64,000 nucleotides of DNA from Chionis minor (lineage: Eukaryota; Chordata; Aves; Charadriiformes; Chionididae). The stretch covers positions 98,510 to 162,509 of the forward strand of contig VZSF01003247.1 of the NCBI GenBank assembly GCA_013398295.1. Reading direction: 5' to 3'. Position 1 is the first letter of the stretch, and each line of letters opens with the position of its first letter. Below, in pieces: positions 13,628-23,353 of this stretch. Below the pieces are notes generated by a model that did no database searches, was not told the DNA's origin, and was given only the letters and a program-made list of their open reading frames with translations. Made by a program: the position numbers and the translations under genes.

Positions 13628-15593
13628 AGACTATTAAGCTATTCCTAACACCCAACTTAGGAAGCAGTCACCTGCACTCTCAGTCAGCAGTGGTGCCAAT
13701 TACTGCTGTGTATCCAAAGCAATATACCTCCCCATGCCCCAGCCCAGCTGCCCGCAGTGACACGGGACCAAGCAGGTGGCAGGATTAAGCTTGCCCAGCG
13801 TGCTGGGAGCATCTAGGATGAACTGGGCTGTGTGTTTCCGGAGGTGCACCAAGGAAGAGCCGCCCTGCAGCCCTTCCCTCCTTCATGGAGCAGCCCTTAA
13901 GTCACACTAATATTAAGGCAGCGTTTCAATACATAACTGATAAATACATAGGAATTAAGCTAATATTAAACCAGAGGAGATCTTTGAGGCATGCTCTGCT
14001 GGGAAATTTTCCCATATTTGAGTGTAACGTATATCTTTAATTCTAACAAGGAAATCTGGCTGCACAGCTACCTGTATATGTGATAAAAATAGATGTTAAA
14101 TCCAAGCACACGGTTGTCACTAGAAATCTAAGATTACACTTTTGTTCACAGTGTAGTTTTCTGAGATTAATCTCAGTTTAAACAAACAGGACAGCTATTG
14201 GCCTTTTAACCTGGAGTGGGTTGTTAGATTACATGTATTAGAAAAATACTTTAGCACCTCAGGATCAGGTACAGTAGGACATGTGGTGGCAGAAATGATT
14301 GAAGCTTTGAGCCCAAATCAATGGGAACATTCTTATTTCTCCCAATAGGAACTGAATATTTTCCCTAAAAAATGAGATTTCTTCAGACCATGTGTACTTT
14401 CAGTTCTGAATTTATAAGTTTGTTTAAACTTCTGGTGCATCTTGGAAGAAAAAATTAAGCATTTTCTAAGATACTGGTTTGCGAAAGGTGGCTTATTACA
14501 ATGTTTTCATTAAGTATGGCTCCAGCTTCTTGCATTTGTCATTTCGTACCTTTTGATTTTGTCTTTACCGTCGTGGCCAAGCACTGACAGCAGATGCACA
14601 CAATAGCAGCAGACTGCCTTTTATTTTTATAAAGAAATGAACGACAGGAGTGATCAGCTAATGTAGCTCCTCACCCATTCTGTCACCCCTGGGAGTTCCT
14701 TTACTGGCTGATCTACTCATTAGTCAGGGTTAAGGTAACGCTGCCAGATGAGCGCTTTGGGAAATGGAAACCATGTGGGGCCAACTCACTGGGAATGGTG
14801 GCCTCCCACCTCCATGCTGAGATAGGAGGAATTAAAGGTGCAGAGACCCCGTAGGTCACACTGCAGGATTCTTCCCCCCCGGCTGGAGGAGTCTTTTACT
14901 CTCTTCTGCGTGACAACTCCAGAAGTGAGAACATTCTCCGTTTCTTCTGAAACCCATTCTGTAATTAAAAAAGGGGAAGTGTACAACCAAAATCCCTCAC
15001 AGCTAAGGAATGTTTCTTGATATTCTAAATTCTCTTTTGATCTTCATCCCATCAAAACCTCTGGGGCCACCCTAGATCATCCTGTTCCCTACTTGGTGTT
15101 TATGTCTTTCTGTTACTTATACACCATTAAAGTGTACTTCTAATCAAAATATAATTCACTTAATCTTCTTTATAAATGAATCCCCTGAGATCCTTAATCA
15201 TTTGGATTACGCTTCTCTGGACTCTCTCCAATTTCTTGACAGCGTTCTGAGATTGACATGTCCCAAACTGTACACAGTATTTTTGATGAAGCCGCAACAG
15301 TGTTATACACAAGGAAACCGTCGCTGGAGCTTGTCAGAGGGCCTCTTGAGGAAACCAAATGGCACTGAATTACTCTTTTTTTTACATAAGAAAGCATCAC
15401 GATTTGTTATCCTAAGAATGAAGCATTTTCATTTTTACCTTTGAAATAACTTCCTGGTTTGCTTTTTTGAATAATACTTCATATTATTTGGACACGTGTT
15501 CTGCACCCAGGCTGGAATGCAGTACCCCTGATCTGAATGGTTGCACTGAGTTTTGCTGTTTTATTTTCACTCACCTACATTTACAAGGCTGTC

Positions 15594-15627
15594 AATTATA
15601 AGCCTGACATTTACAAGGCTTATAATT
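15594..15627. repeat. Perfect 11-bp inverted repeat with 12-nt loop
   Basis: AATTATAAGCC at 15594-15604 pairs exactly with GGCTTATAATT at 15617-15627. The sequence ACATTTACAAGGCT also occurs twice (15577-15590 and 15607-15620), so a small duplication and an inversion overlap here. It lies in the ancient LINE relic. Confidence 0.8.
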
Positions 15628-16078
15628 ACTTTATTATTTACTGTTATCACTTGTCAACTTTGCTTTAGTGCAGATCCTGTAGAAGCCCAATCTTCTACTC
15701 TCCACCTCATCATACTCCATTCTTTCCCACATCATTATCAAAAAATGATAAATAAAACTAGACCCAACTCAGATCCCTGTGAAGCACCCCTGGAGGAAGC
15801 CCCCAATATCCCAAAACCTCAATTTATCATTTTCTTTATTTTATGGTCCTTTGGTTCACTGTTGGTTTGCATGACAATTCTGACATTAGCATCAACGTTA
15901 CTTCATACTTCAAGTAAGATTTGAGAGGGCCTGTTACTACATGCTTCAGGAGACTCCAGATGCGTTACCTTCCTTTTTCTTCTTTTGTCCACGTTTGTAA
16001 CATGATCTGAAAAGCAATAAGGTTTTTCTGTCGTGATTTATTCTGTAGAAACCCTTGCTGTTAATTGCACTTATGGTT

Positions 16079-16128
16079 CAATTTCTATCTTGATATACAT
16101 GCCATTACTTTATCAGGGATAGAAATTG
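16079..16128. repeat. 11-bp inverted repeat with 28-nt spacer
   Basis: CAATTTCTATC at 16079-16089 is the exact reverse complement of GATAGAAATTG at 16118-16128. The pairing extends imperfectly inwards. It lies within the ancient LINE relic and has no obvious function. Confidence 0.75.
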
Positions 16129-16710
16129 GACCACTGAATGGTTAGTGCCTGGATTGTTTTATTTTTTTAATTTTTTTACTTTCTACTTTTTAGAAGTTCA
16201 GTATTTCATTTGCTTTTGTCCCCCAGCCCTCTGGTACTTTCCCATCACACTCTGTAACTTTCTGTAAGTAATTGCCAGTGTTTCTGTAAGTTCATTAGCT
16301 AATTCCCTTAACACTCTGAAATGCATGCACACCTGCTGATCTGTATATATATTCGGATGTTTTAAGTATTCTCTTACCTGCTTTTCATCAATAGCTTTGA
16401 CAAAGTCGTCATTGCTTCTTAATTATCCCTTTCTCCTTCATTTATTTTTATTTTTTAACAGATTTTTATAAAGCATTTCAGTAGTTTACCCATTTTAGAA
16501 CTGTCATTGATTTAATCTTCCTCCTTATTTATTAATGAGCCTACTTTCTCTCCAGTATTTTTTGTTCTTTTAATATATTTCATATGCTTTTCTTCTTCTC
16601 TTGAACCCCCTTGGCTATTGCAAAACCATTCATCTTCTTGGTCTCCTAATAAGCCTGAATCTGAGGGGTTTTATTCTTGGTACTGCTTTTTGAGACTGGG
16701 GGAAGGTGGT

Positions 16711-16756
16711 CTTTATTTATTTATTTATTTACTTACTTACTTACTTACCTACTTGT
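16711..16756 (+). repeat. Compound tetranucleotide microsatellite (TTTA then CTTA)
   Basis: About five TTTA units pass directly into five or six CTTA units, ending in CCTACTTG. The switch looks like a single T-to-C change that then expanded. Confidence 0.9.
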
Positions 16757-16850
16757 TGCCAGTAAAGAGCTGTGGGATTTGGAGGGGCTTTTTTTAATTC
16801 TCCCTCCTTTTGTTACCTCACCTACAAATTGCTGCTGTCTTTGCTATTAG

Positions 16851-18536
16851 AGAGCACCTACCTGTGACTCCTGGTGCCATCTGATAAGAATCCAAGTTCC
16901 TTCCTCCCTGCCTTGGCCCATTTGTTTGTTTGCTCACCCATCCCTCTAAATCAGGGACCAATCCATCTAATCTTGCAGTAAAATACAGTGTGTCTTCTCC
17001 CTGCTTGGGACCCTTAATCGTAAAAGGACTGGAAAGAGTAAACAGCTGGATGTGATCCTGATCTGGCCCTCCACCACTTTAATTTCCTTTTCAGTGGTGG
17101 TGTCAGTAAGAGATGCGCATCTCATTTTTTGTTCATGCCTACGGACAGCTACTCTAACACCTCATAACTGCAGCGAGCTTTTGGAGTTAACATTTCTCCT
17201 ATTAACAGATACCTCTCTCCCCATGACGTATGAGCAACGATCAATCTGGGCTCCTGGAGACCCAAGGTTTTAAACGAGGCAGCCATTTAGTTGCGGAGTT
17301 GAACTAGGAACCACAAAAGAAGTCATTTTTCATGGGAGACGCTGGTTGGAACAGGTTGGGTTATCTCTTCCTTCTCTAAAAGGAGAAGCTCAGCCCTAAC
17401 GGTGACTTGGGCAATAAAGGGGGAGAGTGAAAACAGGCAGGTGCAGGAACAGCATGTTGTTTGTGAACATTGACTGTTTGAGGGCCACAAGGAGCTATTG
17501 ATGCAAGGAGTTTTGCCTGAGAGAATTCATAAAAGACAAGTTTCAAACGGGCAAAAAAGATGAGGCACCGAGGAAGAAAACAGAACATTTTGTACTGTGA
17601 ATCAAGAGAGGCAGGAACCAGAGCAGAAAAAGGAGTAAGAGTGATGTGCAGTAAATGGTGAGGAGAGGTTGAGAAAGAAGGCTTGCACTCAGGAAGAAGG
17701 GAGAGCGCTGAGGTTCACACGAAGAAGCAGGTCTGCAGGACTGCAGAGGGTCATCGGGAAGCCTCTCTCCAGGGTTGATCTAGGAAGTGGAAGAGTAAAC
17801 TGCATGCCAGGGAGCATAGGGTAGGTTGGGAGCTGGAAAGGAAAGTGAAGAATCTACTGCCTATCTTCAGCACCAAGAGCATTGTCAGATCAAAGATGTT
17901 TTCATTAGGAAAGGCACTCCAAGTGAGTTATCTGCCAGATATCTTCAGTAGGAAAACGCGAGCGCTCAGAGATTAATGAAGCTACTTAAGGAAGTCACCT
18001 GAATAGCAGAGAGCACAGGCTGCAAAGCCAAAGAAAGAGATTGGAAGGAAAGGCTCTAGACCTAACTGAATGAGCAACCATCTCAAACTATGTTATTTAG
18101 AACGAAGCTAGGAATCAAAGAACAAGAAAATGGTCTGAACAGTAAAAAAAAGCTATTTCCTCAGACAGGAAATGCATGGAAAAAGTAAGAATCCCCCCAG
18201 ACTGAAAGTTCTTTGGAAAATTAAGCAGAGTTAAACCTTGCAAAGGAGATTAAAACAAATAGCAGCCATTTCATCAGCTGCCTAAATAAAAAGAGACCAC
18301 TGAATGAAGAAATGGAGCTGCTATAGAGGGAGAATGTAGCAGACATTAAAGATAACTATGAATGGCCCAAAACCAAATTAATACCTCTGCTTCCATTTTC
18401 ACTGAAGATGGTATGGGGACAAAGGGTAATTACTGGAAAAGCAGGGATTAAAAACCACTACATTCAATGTACAAGCAGAACTTAGATAGTGTAGTGTGCA
18501 CAAGTAAGAGAGATGAATAGCCTGCATTTTGAAGAC
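16851..18536. other. Unique noncoding sequence, purine-rich on the + strand
   Basis: No gene is recognised. From about 17550 to 18400 the + strand is markedly purine-rich (GAAG, GAGA and AAAG words) without being a simple repeat. Just before 18537 the sequence stops resembling CR1, which marks the 5' truncation of the next element. The stretch 18340-18440 has a faint likeness to the pre-RT region of old CR1 copies, but too weak to call. Confidence 0.6.
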
Positions 18537-18538
18537 AC

Positions 18539-19024
18539 TATAGGCCAGTCAGTCTCACCTCTGTGCCTGGCAAGATCATGGAGCAGATCCTCCTGGAATC
18601 CCTGCTAAGGCACATGGAAAATAAGGAGGTGATTGGAGACAGCCAGCATGGCTTCACCAAGGGCAAATCCTGCCTGACAAACCTGATGGCCTTCTACGAT
18701 ACTGCCACGAACTTGGTGGACAAAGGCAGAGCAACGGACGTCATCTACCTGGACTTAAGCAAAGCATTTGACACTGTCCCGCATGACATCCTGGTCTCCA
18801 AATTGGAGAGTCACGGGTTCGATGAATGGCCCACTCGGTGGATAAGGAACTGGCTGGCTGGCCGCACTCAAAGGGTTGTGGTTAATGGGTCAATGTCCAC
18901 GTGGCAGCCAGTGACGAGTGGTGTCCCGCAAGGGTCAGTACTGGGACCAGTGCTATTTAACATCTTTGTTGGAGACATGGACAGTGGGATCGAGTGCACC
19001 CTCAGCAAGTTTGCCCATGACACC
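18539..19024 (+). pseudogene. CR1 ORF2 reverse transcriptase fragment
   Basis: The frame is open for 162 codons up to the assembly gap. In the part from the first ATG at 18563, residues 62-70 are YLDLSKAFD, the first catalytic motif with its aspartate kept. Residues 120-131 are [12 protein letters not shown], the conserved motif before the active site. Residues 150-153 read FAHD, where active CR1 enzymes have F/YADD. The codon CAT at 19016-19018 replaces the first aspartate, which binds metal, so this RT would be inactive even if complete. No promoter or true start belongs to it; the ATG is internal to the RT domain. It lacks the endonuclease and is joined downstream to the C-terminal block in a different frame across the gap. 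Confidence 0.93.
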
Positions 19025-19135
19025 NNNNNNNNNNNNNNNNNNNNNNNNNNNNNNNNNNNNNNNNNNNNNNNNNNNNNNNNNNNNNNNNNNNNNNNNNNNN
19101 NNNNNNNNNNNNNNNNNNNNNNNNNNNNNNNNNNN
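19025..19135. other. Assembly gap of 111 unknown bases
   Basis: All bases are N. The gap falls inside the CR1 element between the catalytic box and the RATKMI block. In other CR1 copies these two landmarks are about 400-450 bases apart, so the written gap is probably too short. The coding frames on the two sides agree only if the true missing length leaves remainder 2 on division by 3; 111 leaves 0. Confidence 0.99.
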
Positions 19136-19590
19136 AAGGGCCACTAAGATGATTAGAGGAATGGAGCACCTCTCCTATGAGGACAGGCTGAGAGAGCTGG
19201 GGCTGTTCAGCCTGGAGAAGAGAAGGCTCCGGGGAGACCTGAGAGCAGCCTTTCAGTATCTGAAGGGAGCCTACAGGAGAGCTGGAAAGGGACTCTTGTC
19301 AGGAAGTCTAGTGATAGGACAAGGGGTAATGGTTTTAAATTGGAAGAGGGGAGATTTAGATTAGATATTAGGAAGAAGTTCTTTACTGTGAGGGTGGTGA
19401 GGCACTGGAACAGGTTACCCAGGGAAGTTGTGGAGGCCCCATCCCTGGAAGTGTTTAAGGCCAGGCTGGATGGGGCTTTGAGCAACGTGCTGTAGTCAGA
19501 GGTGTCCCTGCCCATGGCAGGGGGGTTGGAACTTGATGATCTTTAAGGTCCCTTCCAACTCTAACCATTCTATGATTCTATGATTCTATT

Positions 19591-21596
19591 CCACTTGGAA
19601 CCAACACTCTGATAACAATCATTCTTAATTTAGATATCAGGTCACAAGCAATACCAAGTCCGCACCCTACTTCAATTCTCAGTCTCGGTTTCCTTTCTTG
19701 CATCCTTCCCAAACATCCATTCATCTTCTCCTTCAGTTTCCCCAGACTTTTTAACACAGCACATACTTTTTCCCTGTTTCTGTTCCATAAATCCACTGAT
19801 TCACCTGAGGATTTTGATGAACGTTTTCCCAACAGCATTCAGCATGGAGTAGTGTAAAACATTTCAAGTAAGTATCTTAAGTCTGGCAAAATAATAAGCA
19901 TCTGAAAAACAGAATATTACAGACAGGGTTTTAGGATGAGAATAATGTAATAAAGCAAGAGATTAGATCAGTTATGAAAATATCTTGTCTCTGATAGCAC
20001 TGAATTTCACTGAGGGGTGCTCTGTTTGAGTACATTATCTTTTCTCTCAACAAACCATTCCAAGTCACAAAAATGCATGAAGGGAAACACTTCCAGCACC
20101 TTCCAGCACCTCACCTCCAGCCAAATGCCTCCTTATAAGCCCAACCCTACTAATAACGTGAAGGATGAGGTTCTGACAGAGTTAATAATAAAGAAGCTGT
20201 AAAATTTATGCTGAACTGACTGACTTGAGAAACACCAGGTCCCCTTCCTTCTCTCCCAGAGAATTTAATTTTCATCTTGGTTATTGTTAACTACTCTCTG
20301 CTAGTTACAAGCCAAAAGCAGAGTTTATTTTACATCATCTATATTCCTTCTTCCTTAGTGGTACTTAATGAGTTGAAGGGGCTGGAAACTTGTTCTCAGC
20401 CAAGCCAATATCCTATGAGTTATAAATGACATTTCATCCTCATATGCAGATTTTTCTGTGCCTAAGTGAATTATTTACAAGGTACAGCTTGTGGGCTCCA
20501 ACAATCAGCTGCCAGAGATTTACACCTACACTGAGTCCCTGCTCTCCTGCTGGGAAAATGTGAAGCTTTCCACCGCCCTTTAAGATCTGAAGACTTAACA
20601 GAGAATAGCTCTTCCTGAAGCTGGCACTGCCTTTCTTGGGATGGTGGCTGACTAGACTTTGCTGAGGGAGGGAGAGAGAATAATGGTGAGCTGAAACACC
20701 AAGAGTCACTGCTTCAGTAGCTTAAAATAGTCTCTTTTTTTTTCCCCCTCTGCATGCAGCTGCAAATCAGAAGTATCGTGATCATTTAAATACTGTACTT
20801 CCAGTACTGTATGTATAATGCTAAAGGTAGCCGTAGCATTGTTTTTTTCTATTTAATAAGGAAAAAGCATATAGAAATTGAATGTTACTATGATCAACAA
20901 AGTAACAGGGAGGTGGATAAGAAAGATAAGGAAATTTTAAGTTCCCTAGCAAAGCCTACCTTCAGATTTAAGAGAAAAGGACCAGGAGAAAAACTTTAAA
21001 ACCATGCCAGATGTAAGAAAAATTATTTGCAGTAAATTGGGAGGTGTTTAGAAAGCTGTGTTGTTCTCACTGAATCTTTTCATGTAAGACAGTATCGTGG
21101 AGAGCAAAGCATCATGCAGTGGGGTTGTACTTATAAGAGCAATGACAATGTGGTGCTGCACCACCAGCAGCCAAGTTGCTCCAGTGAGCGTGGGTGTGGA
21201 GTGCATGTGGCTCCTTTCTGGCGCCACAAGCAGGCTTTCTTTCTCCTCTGTAATCTTCGTCGCTTCTCGCTAGCTTTCAATGTTTCCATAATGTTTAGAA
21301 TCCTAATGATGTTTACACTTGTGTGAAGAAAAAAAAAAAGAGTAACGTTGCAACTTAATCTCTCAAGAAAAAAAGTGAAAGCCATCTACATGGTAGATAG
21401 CAAAACAATAGCCTGATAGATAGCATGGTAGCATGGTAGGCAGCAAAACAATATAAAAGAGTCATTTGTGGGGAACAGTCCTTCAGTGGCAGGAAAATGG
21501 CCCAGAACATATAATTTTTTTCCTGTTTAGGTACCTGTGATCTGGAAATGCCCAATATGATTCTCTCTTTCATTTGAATCTCCACTGACAGGAGAT
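19591..21596. other. Unique noncoding sequence
   Basis: No exon or mobile element recognised. Short imperfect duplications are seen at 20089-20120 (CTTCCAGCAC twice) and at 21389-21453, where a 22-base segment containing AGCAAAACAATA recurs 43 bases downstream with a few changes. Frames of 60-90 codons carry no recognisable domain. Confidence 0.65.
21389..21453 (+). repeat. Imperfect 43-bp tandem duplication
   Basis: CATGGTAGATAGCAAAACAA at 21389 recurs as CATGGTAGGCAGCAAAACAA at 21432. Small GATAG and GCATGGTA repeats lie between, suggesting local slippage. Confidence 0.75.
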
Positions 21597-22021
21597 AATC
21601 ATAGAATCATAGAATGGTTTAGGGTGGAAGGGACCTTAAAGATCAGCTAGTTCCAATCCCCCTGTCATGGGCAAGGACACCTTCCACCAGAACAAGTTCC
21701 TCAAGGCCCCGTCCAACCTGGCCTTGAACACTTCCAGGGATGGGGCATTCACAACTTCTCTGGGCAACCTGTTCCAGTGCCTCACAGCCCTCACAGTAAA
21801 GAATTTCTTCCTAATATCTAATCTAAATCTAAATCTACCTTCTTTCAGTTTAAAACCATTGCCCCTTGCCCTATCACTACACTCTCTAATAAAGAGTCCC
21901 TCCTCATCTTTCCTATAGGCCCCCTTTAAGTACTGGAAAGCCACTATAATGTCTCCCTGGAGCCTTCTCTTCTCCAGACTGAACAGCCCAAGTCTCTCAG
22001 CCTGTCTTCATAGGAGAGGTG
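21597..22021 (-). mobile_element. CR1 LINE 3' end, antisense
   Basis: The + strand opens with AATCATAGAATCATAGAATG, the reverse complement of the CR1 ATTCTATG tail. It continues with the complement of the 3' untranslated region and of the C-terminal coding block, ending near the HLSYEDRL equivalent. Only the last 420 or so bases of a full element are present, the usual 5' truncation. It belongs to the same tail and peptide group as the copies at 18.5 and 48.2 kb but lies in the opposite orientation to the 18.5-kb copy. Beyond 22021 a CTTCTTTC/GAATAAT-rich stretch replaces CR1 sequence. Confidence 0.96.
21636..21944 (-). pseudogene. CR1 ORF2 C-terminal fragment
   Basis: An open frame of 102 codons carries the CR1 C-terminal tail without interruption: FQYLKGAYR, then [57 protein letters not shown] small FRFR duplication appears before LDIRKK. 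It has no catalytic motif and is only the tail of the polyprotein; the start ATG is internal. Confidence 0.9.
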
Positions 22022-22190
22022 AATAATCTTCTACTTCTTTCTGAATAATAAGAATAATCTTTTTCTTCTTTCATTTCCCTCTCATCCAGTTACTTGTTAT
22101 AATATTAGACTGGGTGTAAAATTGTTTAAGGGTGTTTTTATCTAACCAACCTCCTGGGAAAAAAAGACCAACTGTCAGGCTCCTGCCACT

Positions 22191-22210
22191 GATAAATAGA
22201 TAGATAGATA
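22191..22210 (+). repeat. GATA microsatellite
   Basis: About five GATA units, the second being GATAAATA, form a short tetranucleotide array. Confidence 0.85.
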
Positions 22211-23317
22211 AAATACTGGTGCTTCACTCCCCTCAGGTCGCACGTGGCAGGGTTTCATGCAGAGGCTAAACATTCAGTAATACTTTTCAGTAAAATATTT
22301 TCACCTTTCACGGCTTTGGGACTTGATCCAGCTTGTCAGTTCAACACATACATACGTGCTTAATTATATGGCACGTAATTCTCATCAACTCTAACAGTCA
22401 ATGTGTGTGTGTTGCTGAATTTGGGACCCACATCTACACCTGAGGCTTGCTGTCTGTCTGTTAATGTCTGACTCTATCTACTGCTGCCTCCGTGAGAGCC
22501 CGACACTAACGTTCTTTGCCTCTGAGCAGGATGGGGAGCACAGCTGAGTTAATCACTTGTTTTCCAAAGGATAGTGGGTGGCAGGAAATCCTAAAGTGGG
22601 TCTGAGAGAGAAATATCCCTAGAAAGTAGCTAAAATCTTTATGCAGGAAGGAAGAGTAAAGTTTTATTCCACATCGTTCCCATTGCTGATAAAAGGTTTG
22701 CATTTTTGTTGAGAATCTTCTTCACCATACCAGTAAATACCTTTTTTCCTTTAAACCAAGGAACAGTAAAATGGCAATTAATTTGGACTAGCTAAAATAT
22801 ATAATTACCTAGTCATAAAATGGACCATAAAAGTACTACATTGTTGAATCCATTTCATTAGTAGCAGGTACATAAAAACTGGTTTAGTGTATAAAGACAG
22901 AAGTATTGTGCTTCATTGTTTTCAAACGACAGTGGGTTACTTTTTCTTGTTTTTGCAAACCAGACTTCTTAGCATTGTTACTCCATCAGTTGTTTAGACT
23001 TCTTTTCGTTGTGTTGTCCACATTATCCTAGCTTTGGCCTGAAACAGCTCGAAAGCATCAAGATAACTTGACAACCCAAAGCCATACAGATACAGTTAGT
23101 TTTACCTTGACAGGCAGGTGGCTTTTTTTTTCTCTTTTTTTTTTTTTTAAATCCCCAAATTTTGGGGTGTTGCAGAAAAATTGGAATGTTAAGGAGTAGA
23201 GGCAATCCTGTAGAGCTGTCTTCCTAACTTTCATCTCATTATTTTTTTGCCTTTTTCAATCTGAAAAGCTCACAAGTCTTTCAAGATGCACACATTTAAC
23301 TATAAAGTGCATCCTAT

Positions 23318-23318
<1 letters not shown>

Positions 23319-23349
<31 letters not shown>
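23319..23349 (+). repeat. 31-base poly-A run
   Basis: An uninterrupted run of 31 A. The 100 bases upstream show no gene remnant and no AATAAA, so it is better read as a simple repeat than as the tail of a retrocopy. Its length is likely to be inexact in the assembly. Confidence 0.9.

Positions 23350-23353
<4 letters not shown>

Larger units (their letters stand above)
6160..15149. other. Unique noncoding sequence with short simple repeats
   Basis: No exon, RNA gene or recognised mobile element was found. The only local structure is a 24-bp duplication at 7981-8028, a T run at 10739-10750 and an AACCA microsatellite at 13603-13627. GC-rich patches at 7870-8420 and 9380-9920 give several overlapping open frames of 80-156 codons on both strands. 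None has a recognisable domain, and frames open on both strands at once are typical of GC-rich noncoding DNA. Confidence 0.65.
15150..16850 (-). mobile_element. Ancient CR1-type LINE relic, antisense
   Basis: Reading the minus strand gives decayed but ordered fragments of a CR1-type ORF2. Around 15290-15180 it encodes KKLERVQRSVIQMIKDL followed by IYKED, matching the CR1 C-terminal block that normally reads close to LERVQRRATKMI. Further upstream in the element, around 15800-15720, the frame resembles the RT segment before the catalytic box (GS-FIYHFLIMMWERMEYDE against the family's [15 protein letters not shown]). Other stretches at 15930-15990, 16030-16070 and 16215-16400 match my recollection of the corresponding RT and 5' RT regions of old amniote CR1 elements in the right order. 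Stops and indels are everywhere and no frame is open for long, so it is much older than the CR1 copies at 18.5 or 21.6 kb. The edges are approximate. Two perfect 11-bp inverted repeats and a TTTA/CTTA microsatellite lie within it. A nucleotide search against old amniote CR1 consensus sequences would settle the subfamily. Confidence 0.8.
18537..19590 (+). mobile_element. CR1 LINE, 5'-truncated, with internal assembly gap
   Basis: A sense-oriented chicken-repeat-1 type LINE. It starts in the RT domain at the equivalent of [16 protein letters not shown], runs through the RT core to the catalytic box, is broken by unknown bases, and resumes with the C-terminal block [20 protein letters not shown] at 19137. 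It then runs through the 3' region to the tandem ATTCTATG tail at 19567-19590. The 3' protein tail ([20 protein letters not shown] and following) is present but shifted by a frame change around 19290-19320. CR1 elements move by target-primed reverse transcription and are usually 5'-truncated like this. The ORF1 and endonuclease regions are missing, so the copy cannot move on its own. Tail type and C-terminal peptide group it with the copies at 21.6 and 48.2 kb. Confidence 0.96.

Noticed and set aside
18340..18536. Upstream extension of the 18.5-kb CR1
   Set aside because: Only a faint likeness to CR1 pre-RT sequence; identity drops sharply before 18537, which fits a 5' truncation.
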